A stretch of 64,000 bases of DNA from NCBI GenBank assembly GCA_004292855.1, contig RDXN01000060.1, forward strand, positions 28,054 to 92,053. Reading direction: 5' to 3'. Under the pieces are notes generated by a model. That model was not told the DNA's origin and searched no databases. It saw nothing but the letters and a program-made list of their open reading frames with translations. Origin of the DNA: Cytophagales bacterium. Its GTDB lineage: Bacteria; Bacteroidota; Bacteroidia; Cytophagales; Spirosomataceae. The first letter of the stretch is position 1. Every line of letters starts with the position of its first letter. A program made the translations under genes and the position numbers. Shown here piece by piece: positions 17,290 through 25,633 of this stretch.

Positions 17290-17340
17290 GGGACAAACCC
17301 CTGAAACTTCGGGACGAACCCCCGTTTGAAAGGGACGAAT
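17290..17340 (-). promoter_or_regulatory. Three 9-bp direct repeats at exact 21-bp period (candidate LytTR operator)
   Basis: GGGACAAAC at 17290, GGGACGAAC at 17311 and GGGACGAAT at 17332; spacing is exactly 21 and 21. They fill the 114-base gap upstream of the NatAB-type operon. LytTR proteins typically contact 9-bp direct repeats separated by 12-13 bases, which gives this same period. A stand-alone LytTR gene follows the operon. Binding is inferred, not shown. Confidence 0.6.
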
Positions 17341-17342
17341 CT

Positions 17343-20021
17343 TCACAGCCGCACATGCCTCACCAGTACAAGCCGCTTGCCGTTGGTCGTGATCCCCTCG
17401 CACACGAGCCGGTAGGTGCCACGTCGGGCGGGGCGCGGGAAGGTCAGCTCCCAGTGCTCGCCCCGGTCCGTGGGGACGGGTTGCCAGTAGACGCCCGTTT
17501 GTCGAGGGGCCACGATTGAGTCGGCAGCCCAGCCCGTTAGCGTGACCTGTTTGATGGCCGGGTCGGTTTCGATGGCGCGGGTTTCCTCGTCCGACATTTG
17601 TTTGGTGTACACGGCAATGACGCCCAGATACCCCCGCAAGCCCATCAGGGCCTCAGCCCGGTTCACAATCTCAATACGGTCAATGCGACTTGGCGGTATG
17701 GCCTGCAACTCGTTCACGTCGCCGAAGGGCACACCATCCACCAATAACAGCGGTTGCGTAGGCTCACCCTGCCGGAAACCCCCGCCCGTGACACCCCCGC
17801 GCAGCGTGATGATGAGCTTGCGCAGGCCGTCTTCACCGAATTTCTCCACCACCCGCAGGCCGGGTATGCGCCCCTGCAAGGCCACCAGAATGTTCTCACC
17901 CACAGCGTGTTCGGCCAGATCTTTACCCTTCACTACATAGTCGGCCTGCCGGTATTGCGAGCGGGCAGCGGGGGGCGTTTTGGCCGCTTTCACCTTCACC
18001 TCGCGCAGTTGCACCGAACCGTCGGCTTTTGTGCCGGGTGTGGAGGTTCCGTACCAGTTGGGCACGGGGTCTTGTCGGATGACTAACGTGGGCGGAGTCC
18101 GGGCGAAGACTGTCAGAGCGGGTGCGGTTTCGGGAAGCACCGTGACCGTTTCGACCGACTTACCCCGGCTGTTCGTTGCTTTCAGCAGAACGGGCTGTTG
18201 ACCTTCCAGCGGTAAGTCGGTAAAGGAAAAACGCCCCATTGAATCGGCGAGGGCCACAAAACTCGCTTTGGTTTTGGGCACTACCAACAACACTTGTGCG
18301 CCCTCGGCGGGTTGACCTTTCCGGTTCGTAGCCTGTCCCGACAGCCCAATGCCCCGCTCAATGGTGAATTGGGGTGCTGGCAAGGTGGTCGATATGGGGA
18401 ACCCAAACGCCACCTGGGTAGCCAACTGACTCACCACCGACGTATCCGTCAGCGATGCGACCAACCACCGGAATCGGCCCGTCGGGCTGTCCCGAACCCG
18501 AACCTGAACGGTGCTGTCGACTATGGAAATCTCCAGATTTTCGGCTTCGGGCGAAGTGCTGCCAACGGGCTTTTGCCCAAACGCGACAACCGGGAGCCAC
18601 CGATACGCCACCGCGCTATCGCTCCAATTGCGTTGCCAGTTTGTGTAGGCACGAAGCAAATACGGCTTGGTTTCGAGCGAGTCGGGCAACACAAAGGCGG
18701 TTTGGAACTGCCCTTGTTCGATGGCAATATTCTGATTTATAAGTATTTTTCCGGTATTCGGGTCGAGCAGTTGCAGGTGTAGTCGGGCACTGAGCGAGTC
18801 TTGTTGGGCGGGGTTGGCATACTGCATGGTTCCGCTGATCTGCACTAGATCGCGGGGGGAATAGTAGGTTCGGTCGGTCACGAAAAACGGGGCTTCGGTC
18901 CGGCTCGTCCAGCGGTTCGAGGGCGTTTTAGGCTGGGCCGCAAATGCTTCGGGATTGGTGGGCTGGTAGTCGGCGGGGAGCATGACCGATAGCCGCCGAC
19001 TCGCTAGAAACCCCGACACCGACCACGCCTGTGGGTTCAGCAATAACCCCTGTTCGTTTACGAGCAAAGGCTGGGCCGTATCGATCCAGGTAAGCGGACA
19101 TGGCTTATCGCGGTAGATCGCAAATGGCCCTTCGGCCCGCGTGTGGTGCAGCTCGAACCGGCGGGGCAATACTACCCGAAACGAAGGGCCGTTGACCTGC
19201 CGACGGGCGAGCGTGTCGAGGTCGATGCGCTGGAGTTTTTTGACCTGATCGCCATAGAAATTGTTGCTCCGGTTGGCGGGGTTGGCGTTGAGCCGGTCGA
19301 TGTAAGCTTCGAAGCCATTGATTGCCGTTTTGCCCGCCAGCAGCGATTGCAGAAAGTACAGGTCGGAATCGCGGAAGGCCAATTGCCGTTGGGCGTCCCA
19401 GGCGGTTTCGTCGCTTGCCTTCCCCGACCAAAGGGGCATAAATTGGGCGTATCCGCTGAAATTTACCTCGCTTTCCGTGGCCCGAAACGATTGCAGCACA
19501 TACGTCAGTTGGTAGCCCAAATATCGGTTTTCAATCTCGATAGGCTGACTCGCCCGTGCGGTCAACGCGCCGTTTTCGTTGGCGAAGTCAATAACCCAGG
19601 GGTTCGTGATGCGGCACAGACGGGCGGGAGCTTCGGAGCCAATCAGGTGGCGGGTAAACTGTTTCAGGTTACTCTCCCACGCCTTGTCTCGCTTAGCTTT
19701 GGCGGTCACCTCGTTCAGCGTGTTCTTGTCGGCCACGAGCGAGAAATCGACCCGCGCCGTCTTTCCTGCTTCCACCACAACAGCCTGATTCAGGGCTACA
19801 TAACCCACCAATCGGGCAATCAGTTGGTAGCGACCGGGCGGCAAATTGTTCAGCGCAAACCGCCCCGTCGAATCGGCGTTGGTGGCGAAAGACGTGTTGT
19901 TGATGAAGACCGTCGCGAAAGGTAACTCGGCCCCGGTAGCGGCATCGGTCACTCGGCCTTCAATGCGTTGGGCGAGGGTTGGGAAAGCGAAGAGCAGGAG
20001 AAGGAGCGTTAGGCGGGGCAT
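17343..20021 (-). CDS. Exported protein with carboxypeptidase-regulatory domain and C-terminal TonB plug
   Basis: 892 residues. Signal peptide 1-17 (LTLLLLLFAFPTLAQ), then a CarboxypepD_reg/CNA-B-like domain (about 19-105: GRVTDAATGAELPFATVFIN), a middle region of about 270 residues without recognised domain, MG2-like beta-sandwich segments (about 395-480), another Ig-like domain with GQATNRKGQPAEGAQVLLV, and near the C-terminus a TonB-receptor plug (KDLAEHAVGENILVALQGRI, then ITLRGGVTGGGF and PLLLVDGVPFGD). No beta-barrel follows, so this is not a receptor. Similar proteins in Bacteroidota act at the cell envelope; function unknown. It is read towards the ABC operon and its stop lies 3 bases from the iterons. 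Confidence 0.8.
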   Translation of the reverse strand: MPRLTLLLLLFAFPTLAQRIEGRVTDAATGAELPFATVFINNTSFATNADSTGRFALNNLPPGRYQLIARLVGYVALNQAVVVEAGKTARVDFSLVADKNTLNEVTAKAKRDKAWESNLKQFTRHLIGSEAPARLCRITNPWVIDFANENGALTARASQPIEIENRYLGYQLTYVLQSFRATESEVNFSGYAQFMPLWSGKASDETAWDAQRQLAFRDSDLYFLQSLLAGKTAINGFEAYIDRLNANPANRSNNFYGDQVKKLQRIDLDTLARRQVNGPSFRVVLPRRFELHHTRAEGPFAIYRDKPCPLTWIDTAQPLLVNEQGLLLNPQAWSVSGFLASRRLSVMLPADYQPTNPEAFAAQPKTPSNRWTSRTEAPFFVTDRTYYSPRDLVQISGTMQYANPAQQDSLSARLHLQLLDPNTGKILINQNIAIEQGQFQTAFVLPDSLETKPYLLRAYTNWQRNWSDSAVAYRWLPVVAFGQKPVGSTSPEAENLEISIVDSTVQVRVRDSPTGRFRWLVASLTDTSVVSQLATQVAFGFPISTTLPAPQFTIERGIGLSGQATNRKGQPAEGAQVLLVVPKTKASFVALADSMGRFSFTDLPLEGQQPVLLKATNSRGKSVETVTVLPETAPALTVFARTPPTLVIRQDPVPNWYGTSTPGTKADGSVQLREVKVKAAKTPPAARSQYRQADYVVKGKDLAEHAVGENILVALQGRIPGLRVVEKFGEDGLRKLIITLRGGVTGGGFRQGEPTQPLLLVDGVPFGDVNELQAIPPSRIDRIEIVNRAEALMGLRGYLGVIAVYTKQMSDEETRAIETDPAIKQVTLTGWAADSIVAPRQTGVYWQPVPTDRGEHWELTFPRPARRGTYRLVCEGITTNGKRLVLVRHVRL

Positions 20022-20065
20022 TGGTGGTTGGCGAACGGCTTGGCAAGCAAGTTAGCCAAAACCAC

Positions 20066-20149
20066 TCACAACACCGTTTGCAATGTCTGCCAGACCGTCT
20101 CAGCTACAATCCGGTGGCCCTCGGCGGTGGGGTGAATGCCGTCGGGGAG
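20066..20149 (-). pseudogene. Orphan 3' end of a TesA-like esterase gene
   Basis: 84 bases coding the last 27 residues plus stop of a TesA-like esterase (LPDGIHPTAEGHRIV and onward), matching the 3' end of the intact gene at 21073-21156 with 72 of 84 bases identical. Similarity ends abruptly at the Leu codon. Ten of the codons differ, but only two change the amino acid (apart from stop TGA versus TAG), so both copies evolved under selection before being brought together. No start or upstream part of the gene is present. Confidence 0.85.
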
Positions 20150-20221
20150 AACTAAGCTAAATATTACCAATTTATTATATTCAATTAACATCGTTGACTC
20201 TTCGCAGACCTTACCCCAACT

Positions 20222-20476
20222 TTGGAGAGCTTGCATACAAGATTGAAATGCACCCTAGAAATTACAGCTCAACATGCTGATGTGGTTACACTTTATGTGG
20301 GTGAAACGGCATCAGCCCGTCAACGTATCCTGCGTCAGGCGGTAATTATTCAGCCAGGTCAGAACAAAATTCTGATACCCCGCCATGAGTTGAACGAGTT
20401 GGCAAATAAGGGGCTGCTGTACTTGAATTGCCAAGGGAGAAACGAATCCGTCACCATTCGATTATTTATCAAATGA
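20222..20476 (+). CDS. Small protein of unknown function, possibly 5'-truncated
   Basis: 84 residues if the TTG at 20222 is used; no ATG exists and the frame is open back to 20198, so the natural 5' end may have been lost on insertion. The sequence is soluble and beta-rich (ADVVTLYVGETASARQ, then QPGQNKILIPRHELNELANK, ending VTIRLFIK). I do not recognise it. Its stop overlaps the ATG of the next gene (ATGA), which argues for a real two-gene unit. It belongs to the 923-base unique segment that separates the two copies of the esterase 3' end, and is less GC-rich than the flanks. Confidence 0.5.
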   Translation: MESLHTRLKCTLEITAQHADVVTLYVGETASARQRILRQAVIIQPGQNKILIPRHELNELANKGLLYLNCQGRNESVTIRLFIK

Positions 20477-21078
20477 AAACTGTATCCTCGTTCATTATTG
20501 GGTTTGTTGTCCTTCTGAATAGTTGCTCAAAAGATCCCACAGAGCCAGCTCAATCCGCTCAACCAACGCCTATCGGACAGGGTGTCGAAATCTATCGTGC
20601 GCGTCTGGATTGGGAAAAAAACGACCGAGGTCGTAACATTCGGGTTAAAGGGGCTAGTCTGTTAAGTACCACTCCATTGGTCAGATACGACGAGATCACC
20701 ACCTACTACCGATCTAAAACCGCGCCCAGCATCCACTGTTTGTTTGATCTAACCAAACCCGTTAGCGGTCCAAAAGGCGAGTCACCTATATTTGGTTATC
20801 CAACGTTGCTTCATGCAACGGCCTCAGATACAGGACTCTGTGTAACCGTAGACCGACAGGTTATCTTCGCCGGTATATGGGGGCAGATCGCCACACTCCA
20901 TTATAGCGATCTGATCTTCCGAACGGCCTATGAAACAAATAGGCAAAACTCAATTGTGGTAGCTTGGGACAGTGTGTATAGCATACAAGGGCAAGAAGTT
21001 AGGCAAACTGGACCAGACCCTCGGTTCAACACTCGCTTACTGGACCGTTTACGACGGGATGGTAAGCTCAAGCTATAA
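20473..21078 (+). CDS. Small lipoprotein of unknown function in inserted cassette
   Basis: 201 residues from the ATG at 20473. Type II signal peptide with lipobox LLNSC (Cys near residue 20) followed by SKDPTEPAQSAQPTP, a typical surface-exposed linker. The rest is a probable beta-rich domain with RLDWEKNDRGRNIRV and ASDTGLCVTVDRQ; I do not recognise a family. The start overlaps the stop of the upstream small gene by four bases. Its 3' end overlaps the end of the convergent esterase gene by six bases, exactly at the junction where that gene's duplicated tail begins, so this gene arrived together with the new esterase 3' end. Confidence 0.65.
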   Translation: MKTVSSFIIGFVVLLNSCSKDPTEPAQSAQPTPIGQGVEIYRARLDWEKNDRGRNIRVKGASLLSTTPLVRYDEITTYYRSKTAPSIHCLFDLTKPVSGPKGESPIFGYPTLLHATASDTGLCVTVDRQVIFAGIWGQIATLHYSDLIFRTAYETNRQNSIVVAWDSVYSIQGQEVRQTGPDPRFNTRLLDRLRRDGKLKL

Positions 21079-21786
21079 CACCGTCTCCAGCGTCTGCCAG
21101 ACCGTTTCGGCCACAATCCGGTGGCCCTGTGCGGTGGGGTGAATGCCGTCGGGGAGGTTCAGGCGGGGGATGCCGCCCACGCGGTCGAGGAGAAACGGGA
21201 TCAGGGGGAGTTTGTTTTTGCGGGCGAGGTCGCCGTAGATGCCCTTGAACTCCGCTGTGTATTGAGTGCCGAGGTTAGGCGGAACCTGCATACCGGCCAA
21301 CACGATTTTGCAGTCGGGGTACTTGGTCCGAACGGTGTCGATAATGGCTTGCAGGTTCTTGCGGGTATCGGCTAAGGGGAGGCCACGCAGACCGTCGTTA
21401 CCGCCCAGTTCCAACACAAACACATCGACGGGTTGGCGCAACACCCAATTGATGCGGCTCAGTCCACCGGCGGTGGTCTCGCCACTCAAACCCGAATTCA
21501 CGACTTTATAATCCATCTTGAGCGAGTCGAGCCGACGACCAATCAAGGCCGGAAACGCCTGCGCGGGATCAAGGCCGTAGCCCGCCGTGAGGCTATTGCC
21601 GTAAAACAAAATGGTCTTTTTGCCGGCTGCTGTCGACGACGATGCAGGGGCCGACGCCGTGGTTGCAGCCGGAGCATTGGCCGATTGAGTGGCTTGCTCT
21701 TTTTGCGAGTCGGACGAGCAGGCTTGCAGGCTAAGCGAAATTATCACGAAAGAGGCTACCCAGCCCAGAATACGAAATCGGGTCAT
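21073..21786 (-). CDS. tesA: TesA-like GDSL arylesterase/lysophospholipase lipoprotein
   Basis: 237 residues. Type II signal peptide (SLSLQACSSD; Cys at about 23), an Ala/Ser/Thr-rich linker to residue 55, then an SGNH-hydrolase domain: block I GNSLTAGYGL with the nucleophile Ser, block II Gly in NSGLSGETT, block III GGND, and block V DGIHP with catalytic Asp and His. This class hydrolyses acyl esters in the periplasm or on the surface. The last 28 codons are duplicated at 20066-20149, so the present 3' end probably came with the adjoining cassette. Confidence 0.9.
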   Translation of the reverse strand: MTRFRILGWVASFVIISLSLQACSSDSQKEQATQSANAPAATTASAPASSSTAAGKKTILFYGNSLTAGYGLDPAQAFPALIGRRLDSLKMDYKVVNSGLSGETTAGGLSRINWVLRQPVDVFVLELGGNDGLRGLPLADTRKNLQAIIDTVRTKYPDCKIVLAGMQVPPNLGTQYTAEFKGIYGDLARKNKLPLIPFLLDRVGGIPRLNLPDGIHPTAQGHRIVAETVWQTLETVL

Positions 21787-21844
21787 GACGAACGGAGTTA
21801 CGTTGGGAGTAACACCGAAGCATCAGCGATTTGTTCAACAAAAA

Positions 21845-21874
21845 AGCCCCCGCTCCTGATTTGGAGCGGGGGCT
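21845..21874 (-). terminator. Terminator of the Oar-like receptor gene
   Basis: Perfect 12-bp arms 21845-21856 and 21863-21874 (AGCCCCCGCTCC in the left arm), 6-base loop, followed leftwards by a T run. It lies 42 bases beyond the receptor stop. Confidence 0.85.
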
Positions 21875-21916
21875 GTCATTAGCTGTCAGATTTTTATAAT
21901 TCCAGATAATGCGCCC

Positions 21917-24900
21917 TTACTCAAACCGATACCGAACGCCGATCTGCACCTGATAGGGGTTGCCCTGACGGACCGTCTGCCCGAAGTTGGTATTGGCCCG
22001 GTAGGCATATTGCGTGCGGCCCTGCCGGAGAGCAATCGGGTCGATGCCCAACGCCTGCAATAACACTTGATTGCCACCCGGCACCACAATCTGCGCACCG
22101 TTGTTGCGGTTCACGAGGTTACCAAAGTTGAAGACCTCGGCCAGAAGCTCCAGGCTGTTTTTGCCTAAGCCCTTGATCGTCTTGCTATCGAGCGTGTACG
22201 ACAACCGAAGGTCGATGTTGTGGTACATGCGGTTGTAGATGGCATTGCGCGGGGCAACCTGACCCAAATTATCGAGGAGCAACTCGCGGGCCACGTTGTT
22301 TTCGTTGCTCAACACCTGCTGCATGCCGTTGGCCAGAGCGGTTTCAAACGCTGTTGCGTTGGGGTTGGCCCGGAGCGTGGCGGGGTCGAACACAAACGCC
22401 CGTGCGCTGTTGTTTACGAGCAGGCCCGTTCCGACGCCCGTGATGTCGCCGAAGACCACTGGCGAGAACGGCTGACCACCGAGCCCCAAATACCGGAAGC
22501 CCAACCGGAAACCTGCCACCTGGGGCGAAGTGCCATACACCACGATCTTCTGCCGGAAATCAGTGTCGGCAGCACCCCGGTTTTCGTCGAGAGCGCGCGG
22601 ATCACCCACCACCCGCGTCAGCATCGACGTGCGGGCAATACAGCAGTTGTAGGAGTTGTTGTCTTCGGTGCGGTTGATGGTGTAGGTCGCGTTGATGTTA
22701 CCGCCTTTGGGCAACACAACCCCGGCTTCGAGCACCAAACCGCGCTGCCAGATGTCCGAACGACCGTTCAGTTCGAGGGTACGACCCAGGCTAGGATTTT
22801 GGTTCACAGCCAACGGGTTAGGCACCGGATACGCCCGAACTGCCGCCGTAGCAGGGTTCTCGTTCGAGGTCCGCAGGATCTGATCAAGCGGGGCATAAAC
22901 CGGGCGGTTAGCTTCGTTGGCCAGCGTAAAGGTCGGTTGCTGACGCAGGTTCAGGTCCACGTACTGGTAGTTGTCGGTCGTGCGGGCCAGGTACGCGTTG
23001 AAGCCCACATAGAACCGATTCAGGAAAAATTGGCGGAACGCAAGATTCGCTTTCCAGGTCATGGGAGCCTGGAAATTCTCGCCGATCAGGTTCAGATAGG
23101 GTGCGCCCCGAACGCCTGAAGCGGGTGCGCCCGGCACCGTGAGTGGGTCGCGCCGATACGAGACAAAATCGGGGCGGGGGATGGCGTTACCCTGAAGCGC
23201 GATGTCGGTCAGGTTCATGCCCGATTGCAGGATGTTGCTCAACTGCGCCCAGTGAACGATGTTGGCCGAATAAGCCCCGGCCCCCAACCGCACGGTCGAC
23301 TTCTGATCGCCGAACACATCCCATTTCACCTGCAAACGCGGCTGAATATTGTTCCAGTCGCGGGCAACCACGTCGGTCCGGCGGTTCAGCACCTCCTCAA
23401 CAAGTGGGTTGCGGGTGGGCGTCCGCAAAAACGCCGTAGCGTCGTAACGCAAACCAGCCAGGATATTCACGTTGGAGAGCGGGTTGAATTCAGCCTGCGC
23501 AAACGCCGAGAGATCGAGGGCCGTCGACCGAAGCCGGGGTGCAAACCCGTTGGCTTGTGGGTTCAACGGAGCCAGTCGGGTGTACTGCGAGGGCGTCAGG
23601 TTGTCGAGCGCGTCGAGGCTGGGGAACTGGAACAAACCGCCCTGCTCATTGGTGTTCAGGGTGTTCGTTACAGTCAGGATGTTGTCGGTTCCGAACGTAA
23701 AAAAGAACCGCCCCTTTTGCAGATAGGTCGTGTTGATGAGCTGATACTGCCGCTCGCCCTGCTCTTCAGGCGCGATGCGGTTACCCCCAAACTGAAATTG
23801 CCGCGATACGTTGGAGCCGTTGGCGAGCGTCGATTGAATGGTCACGAAACCACGGGGCGCGTAGGAGTTGGGCAGAAAATCGCGCTCGGCGCGTTGCACC
23901 TGGAATTTAAACTCGTTGGTCAGGCGCGAACTAAACGACGACCGCAACGACAACAGGCTCGAATAGGACCGGATTTCGGTGTTCCCCCACGACTCCCACA
24001 AACCGCCCTGATCGGGGCCGACCGTCAGCGGAGCGCGGCCCCACAACACGTTGTTGCGAAACGTGAGCCGGTGGGTGTTGTTGATCTGCCAGTCGAGCCG
24101 CCCGAAAATCGTGCGTTGCGCGGGTTGGCGGGTAAACAAACCCGTTTGCTGCCGACTGCCGTCGAGACCGTACTTGTTGCTCAGAATCTGCTGGAAACGA
24201 GCGAGGTTGGCCGACGTAATGTTTTCGATCTGCTCGGTTTCGGGCCGAACGTCGAGGATGGGGAACGGCTCGGTGCGGTCTTCAAAATCGAGGGCCGTGA
24301 AGAAGTGCAGTTTGTCTTTGATGATCGGTCCGCCAAGCGAGAAACCGTATTGGTTGATACGGAAGTCGCGGATTGGCTGGTTCACGTAGTTGGCGTCGCG
24401 AGTGCCCCGGAACAGTTCTGTGCCAAACGCCCGGAACTGCTTCGAGCGGTTGAACCAGAACGCCGATCCCGTCCAGTTGTTGGTGCCCGACTTGGTAATA
24501 ACGTTCACCGAGCCGCCCCCCTGACGACCTTCCAACACGTTGTATTCGTTGGTCGTCACTTCGTATTCGCGGATGGCCTCCATCGAAACGGTGTATTGCG
24601 AGATCAACCCACCGTTCATCATGAACCGTTGATTGGCCCCGTCGAGCGTGATGGCCGTGGAGCTTTCACGAGTACCGCCAATCGAAAACGGACTACCAAG
24701 ATTACCCCCAACAAGCGGACTCAAGTTCGCCAAATCCTGAAAACTACGCCCGTTCGTAGGCATGTTACGCACTTCCTGCACACCCAATCGCGTGGCCGCA
24801 CCAATCGGCGAAACCCGGCTGATGTTGTCGTCCTGCGCCCGCACAACCACCTCCGAAAGGTCCTGCGTTTTGTCTGAAAGGGCATAATCGACCTGCAAAC

Positions 24901-25213
24901 GCTCACCAATTCGGAGCGTGTAGCCGGTCCGACGTTGCTGCCCGAAACCGACGTACTGCGCGGTGATCGTATATGGACCACCTAACGGCAACTGGTTAAT
25001 CACATACCGGCCCTCGGCGTTGGTTGTTACACCCGTCGAGAAGCCCGTCGATTCGTTACGAATTTGAACGGTTGCGCCTGGCAGAGCGTCACCTTTTTCG
25101 TCGCGGACAAGCCCTGAAATCGTCGCGATGGACTGGGCTTGTGCGATCTCGCCTGCCAAAAAGAGCAGCAGCACAAGTTGCCAAAGTGAGTTGATAAGTA
25201 CGATTCGTTTCAT
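21917..25213 (-). CDS. TonB-dependent receptor, Oar-like
   Basis: 1098 residues. Signal peptide to about residue 27 (LLLFLAGEIAQAQ), CarboxypepD_reg domain (about 30-110: SGLVRDEKGDALPGATVQI), a plug with RVSPIGAATRLGVQEV and GRSFQDLANLSPLVGG, then EVTTNEYNVLEGRQGGGSVN, characteristic of Oar-type proteins, and a large beta-barrel ending in PYQVQIGVRYRFE with the terminal aromatic usual for outer-membrane barrels. There is no SusD partner next to it, so it is not a PUL transporter. Oar-like proteins take up large substrates or take part in protein secretion and adhesion; substrate unknown. Confidence 0.92.
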   Translation of the reverse strand: MKRIVLINSLWQLVLLLFLAGEIAQAQSIATISGLVRDEKGDALPGATVQIRNESTGFSTGVTTNAEGRYVINQLPLGGPYTITAQYVGFGQQRRTGYTLRIGERLQVDYALSDKTQDLSEVVVRAQDDNISRVSPIGAATRLGVQEVRNMPTNGRSFQDLANLSPLVGGNLGSPFSIGGTRESSTAITLDGANQRFMMNGGLISQYTVSMEAIREYEVTTNEYNVLEGRQGGGSVNVITKSGTNNWTGSAFWFNRSKQFRAFGTELFRGTRDANYVNQPIRDFRINQYGFSLGGPIIKDKLHFFTALDFEDRTEPFPILDVRPETEQIENITSANLARFQQILSNKYGLDGSRQQTGLFTRQPAQRTIFGRLDWQINNTHRLTFRNNVLWGRAPLTVGPDQGGLWESWGNTEIRSYSSLLSLRSSFSSRLTNEFKFQVQRAERDFLPNSYAPRGFVTIQSTLANGSNVSRQFQFGGNRIAPEEQGERQYQLINTTYLQKGRFFFTFGTDNILTVTNTLNTNEQGGLFQFPSLDALDNLTPSQYTRLAPLNPQANGFAPRLRSTALDLSAFAQAEFNPLSNVNILAGLRYDATAFLRTPTRNPLVEEVLNRRTDVVARDWNNIQPRLQVKWDVFGDQKSTVRLGAGAYSANIVHWAQLSNILQSGMNLTDIALQGNAIPRPDFVSYRRDPLTVPGAPASGVRGAPYLNLIGENFQAPMTWKANLAFRQFFLNRFYVGFNAYLARTTDNYQYVDLNLRQQPTFTLANEANRPVYAPLDQILRTSNENPATAAVRAYPVPNPLAVNQNPSLGRTLELNGRSDIWQRGLVLEAGVVLPKGGNINATYTINRTEDNNSYNCCIARTSMLTRVVGDPRALDENRGAADTDFRQKIVVYGTSPQVAGFRLGFRYLGLGGQPFSPVVFGDITGVGTGLLVNNSARAFVFDPATLRANPNATAFETALANGMQQVLSNENNVARELLLDNLGQVAPRNAIYNRMYHNIDLRLSYTLDSKTIKGLGKNSLELLAEVFNFGNLVNRNNGAQIVVPGGNQVLLQALGIDPIALRQGRTQYAYRANTNFGQTVRQGNPYQVQIGVRYRFE

Positions 25214-25461
25214 AGTTGTGTGTTGAACGTTTGTTGAACACGCAAAGCTAAACGCCCCAAAACTGCCCCCGGAACCGCTCGCGCAAGCTTTATGAACTCT
25301 TCACATTGGCGAGACACAGGGGTAACATTGGGGCAATGTTTATTATCATTTGGTAAAATTTTAGGCCCAGCCAAGACCACTCAGTCGGAGGTAAGCCCGC
25401 TCGTCATTTTAAAAGTTGCCTGGGGAGACATTTCGCCAGAAACGGGGTTAGCCTTTTACAA
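25214..25461. other. Intergenic region between the Oar-like receptor and a repeat element
   Basis: Holds the presumed promoter of the leftward receptor gene. No open frame with plausible coding character and no hairpin stood out before the palindromic element that begins at 25462. Confidence 0.4.
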
Positions 25462-25619
25462 ACCTCACCCCCGGCCCCTCTCCTTGTGAAGGAGAGGGGA
25501 GGCTTACCAGTCATCCCTTGATTATATTGGGTAGTTTTTCACTCACAAAGTTGACGTTTTCGTCTCCCCTCTCCTTGCGAAGGAGAGGGGCCGGGGCCGG
25601 GCCGCCGGTGCGGTGAGGT
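25462..25619. repeat. MITE/REP-like element with nested inverted repeats
   Basis: About 158 bases bounded by ACCTCACCCCCGGCC on the left and GGTGAGGT on the right. It contains two hairpins of the type CCCCTCTCCTT / AAGGAGAGGGG (25474-25498 and 25565-25590) around an AT-rich core. Such elements are widespread, non-coding and dispersed in many bacterial genomes. The right side carries an extra GC-rich insert. It sits just 14 bases upstream of the LolD-like ATPase gene, which it could affect. Confidence 0.7.
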
Positions 25620-25633
25620 AGAACAGCATTGTT

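Noticed and set aside
23225..24877. A 550-codon open frame on the + strand
   Set aside because: It lies entirely antisense to the TonB receptor gene, has the low-complexity Arg/Val-rich composition of a shadow frame and no domain. The receptor is certain.
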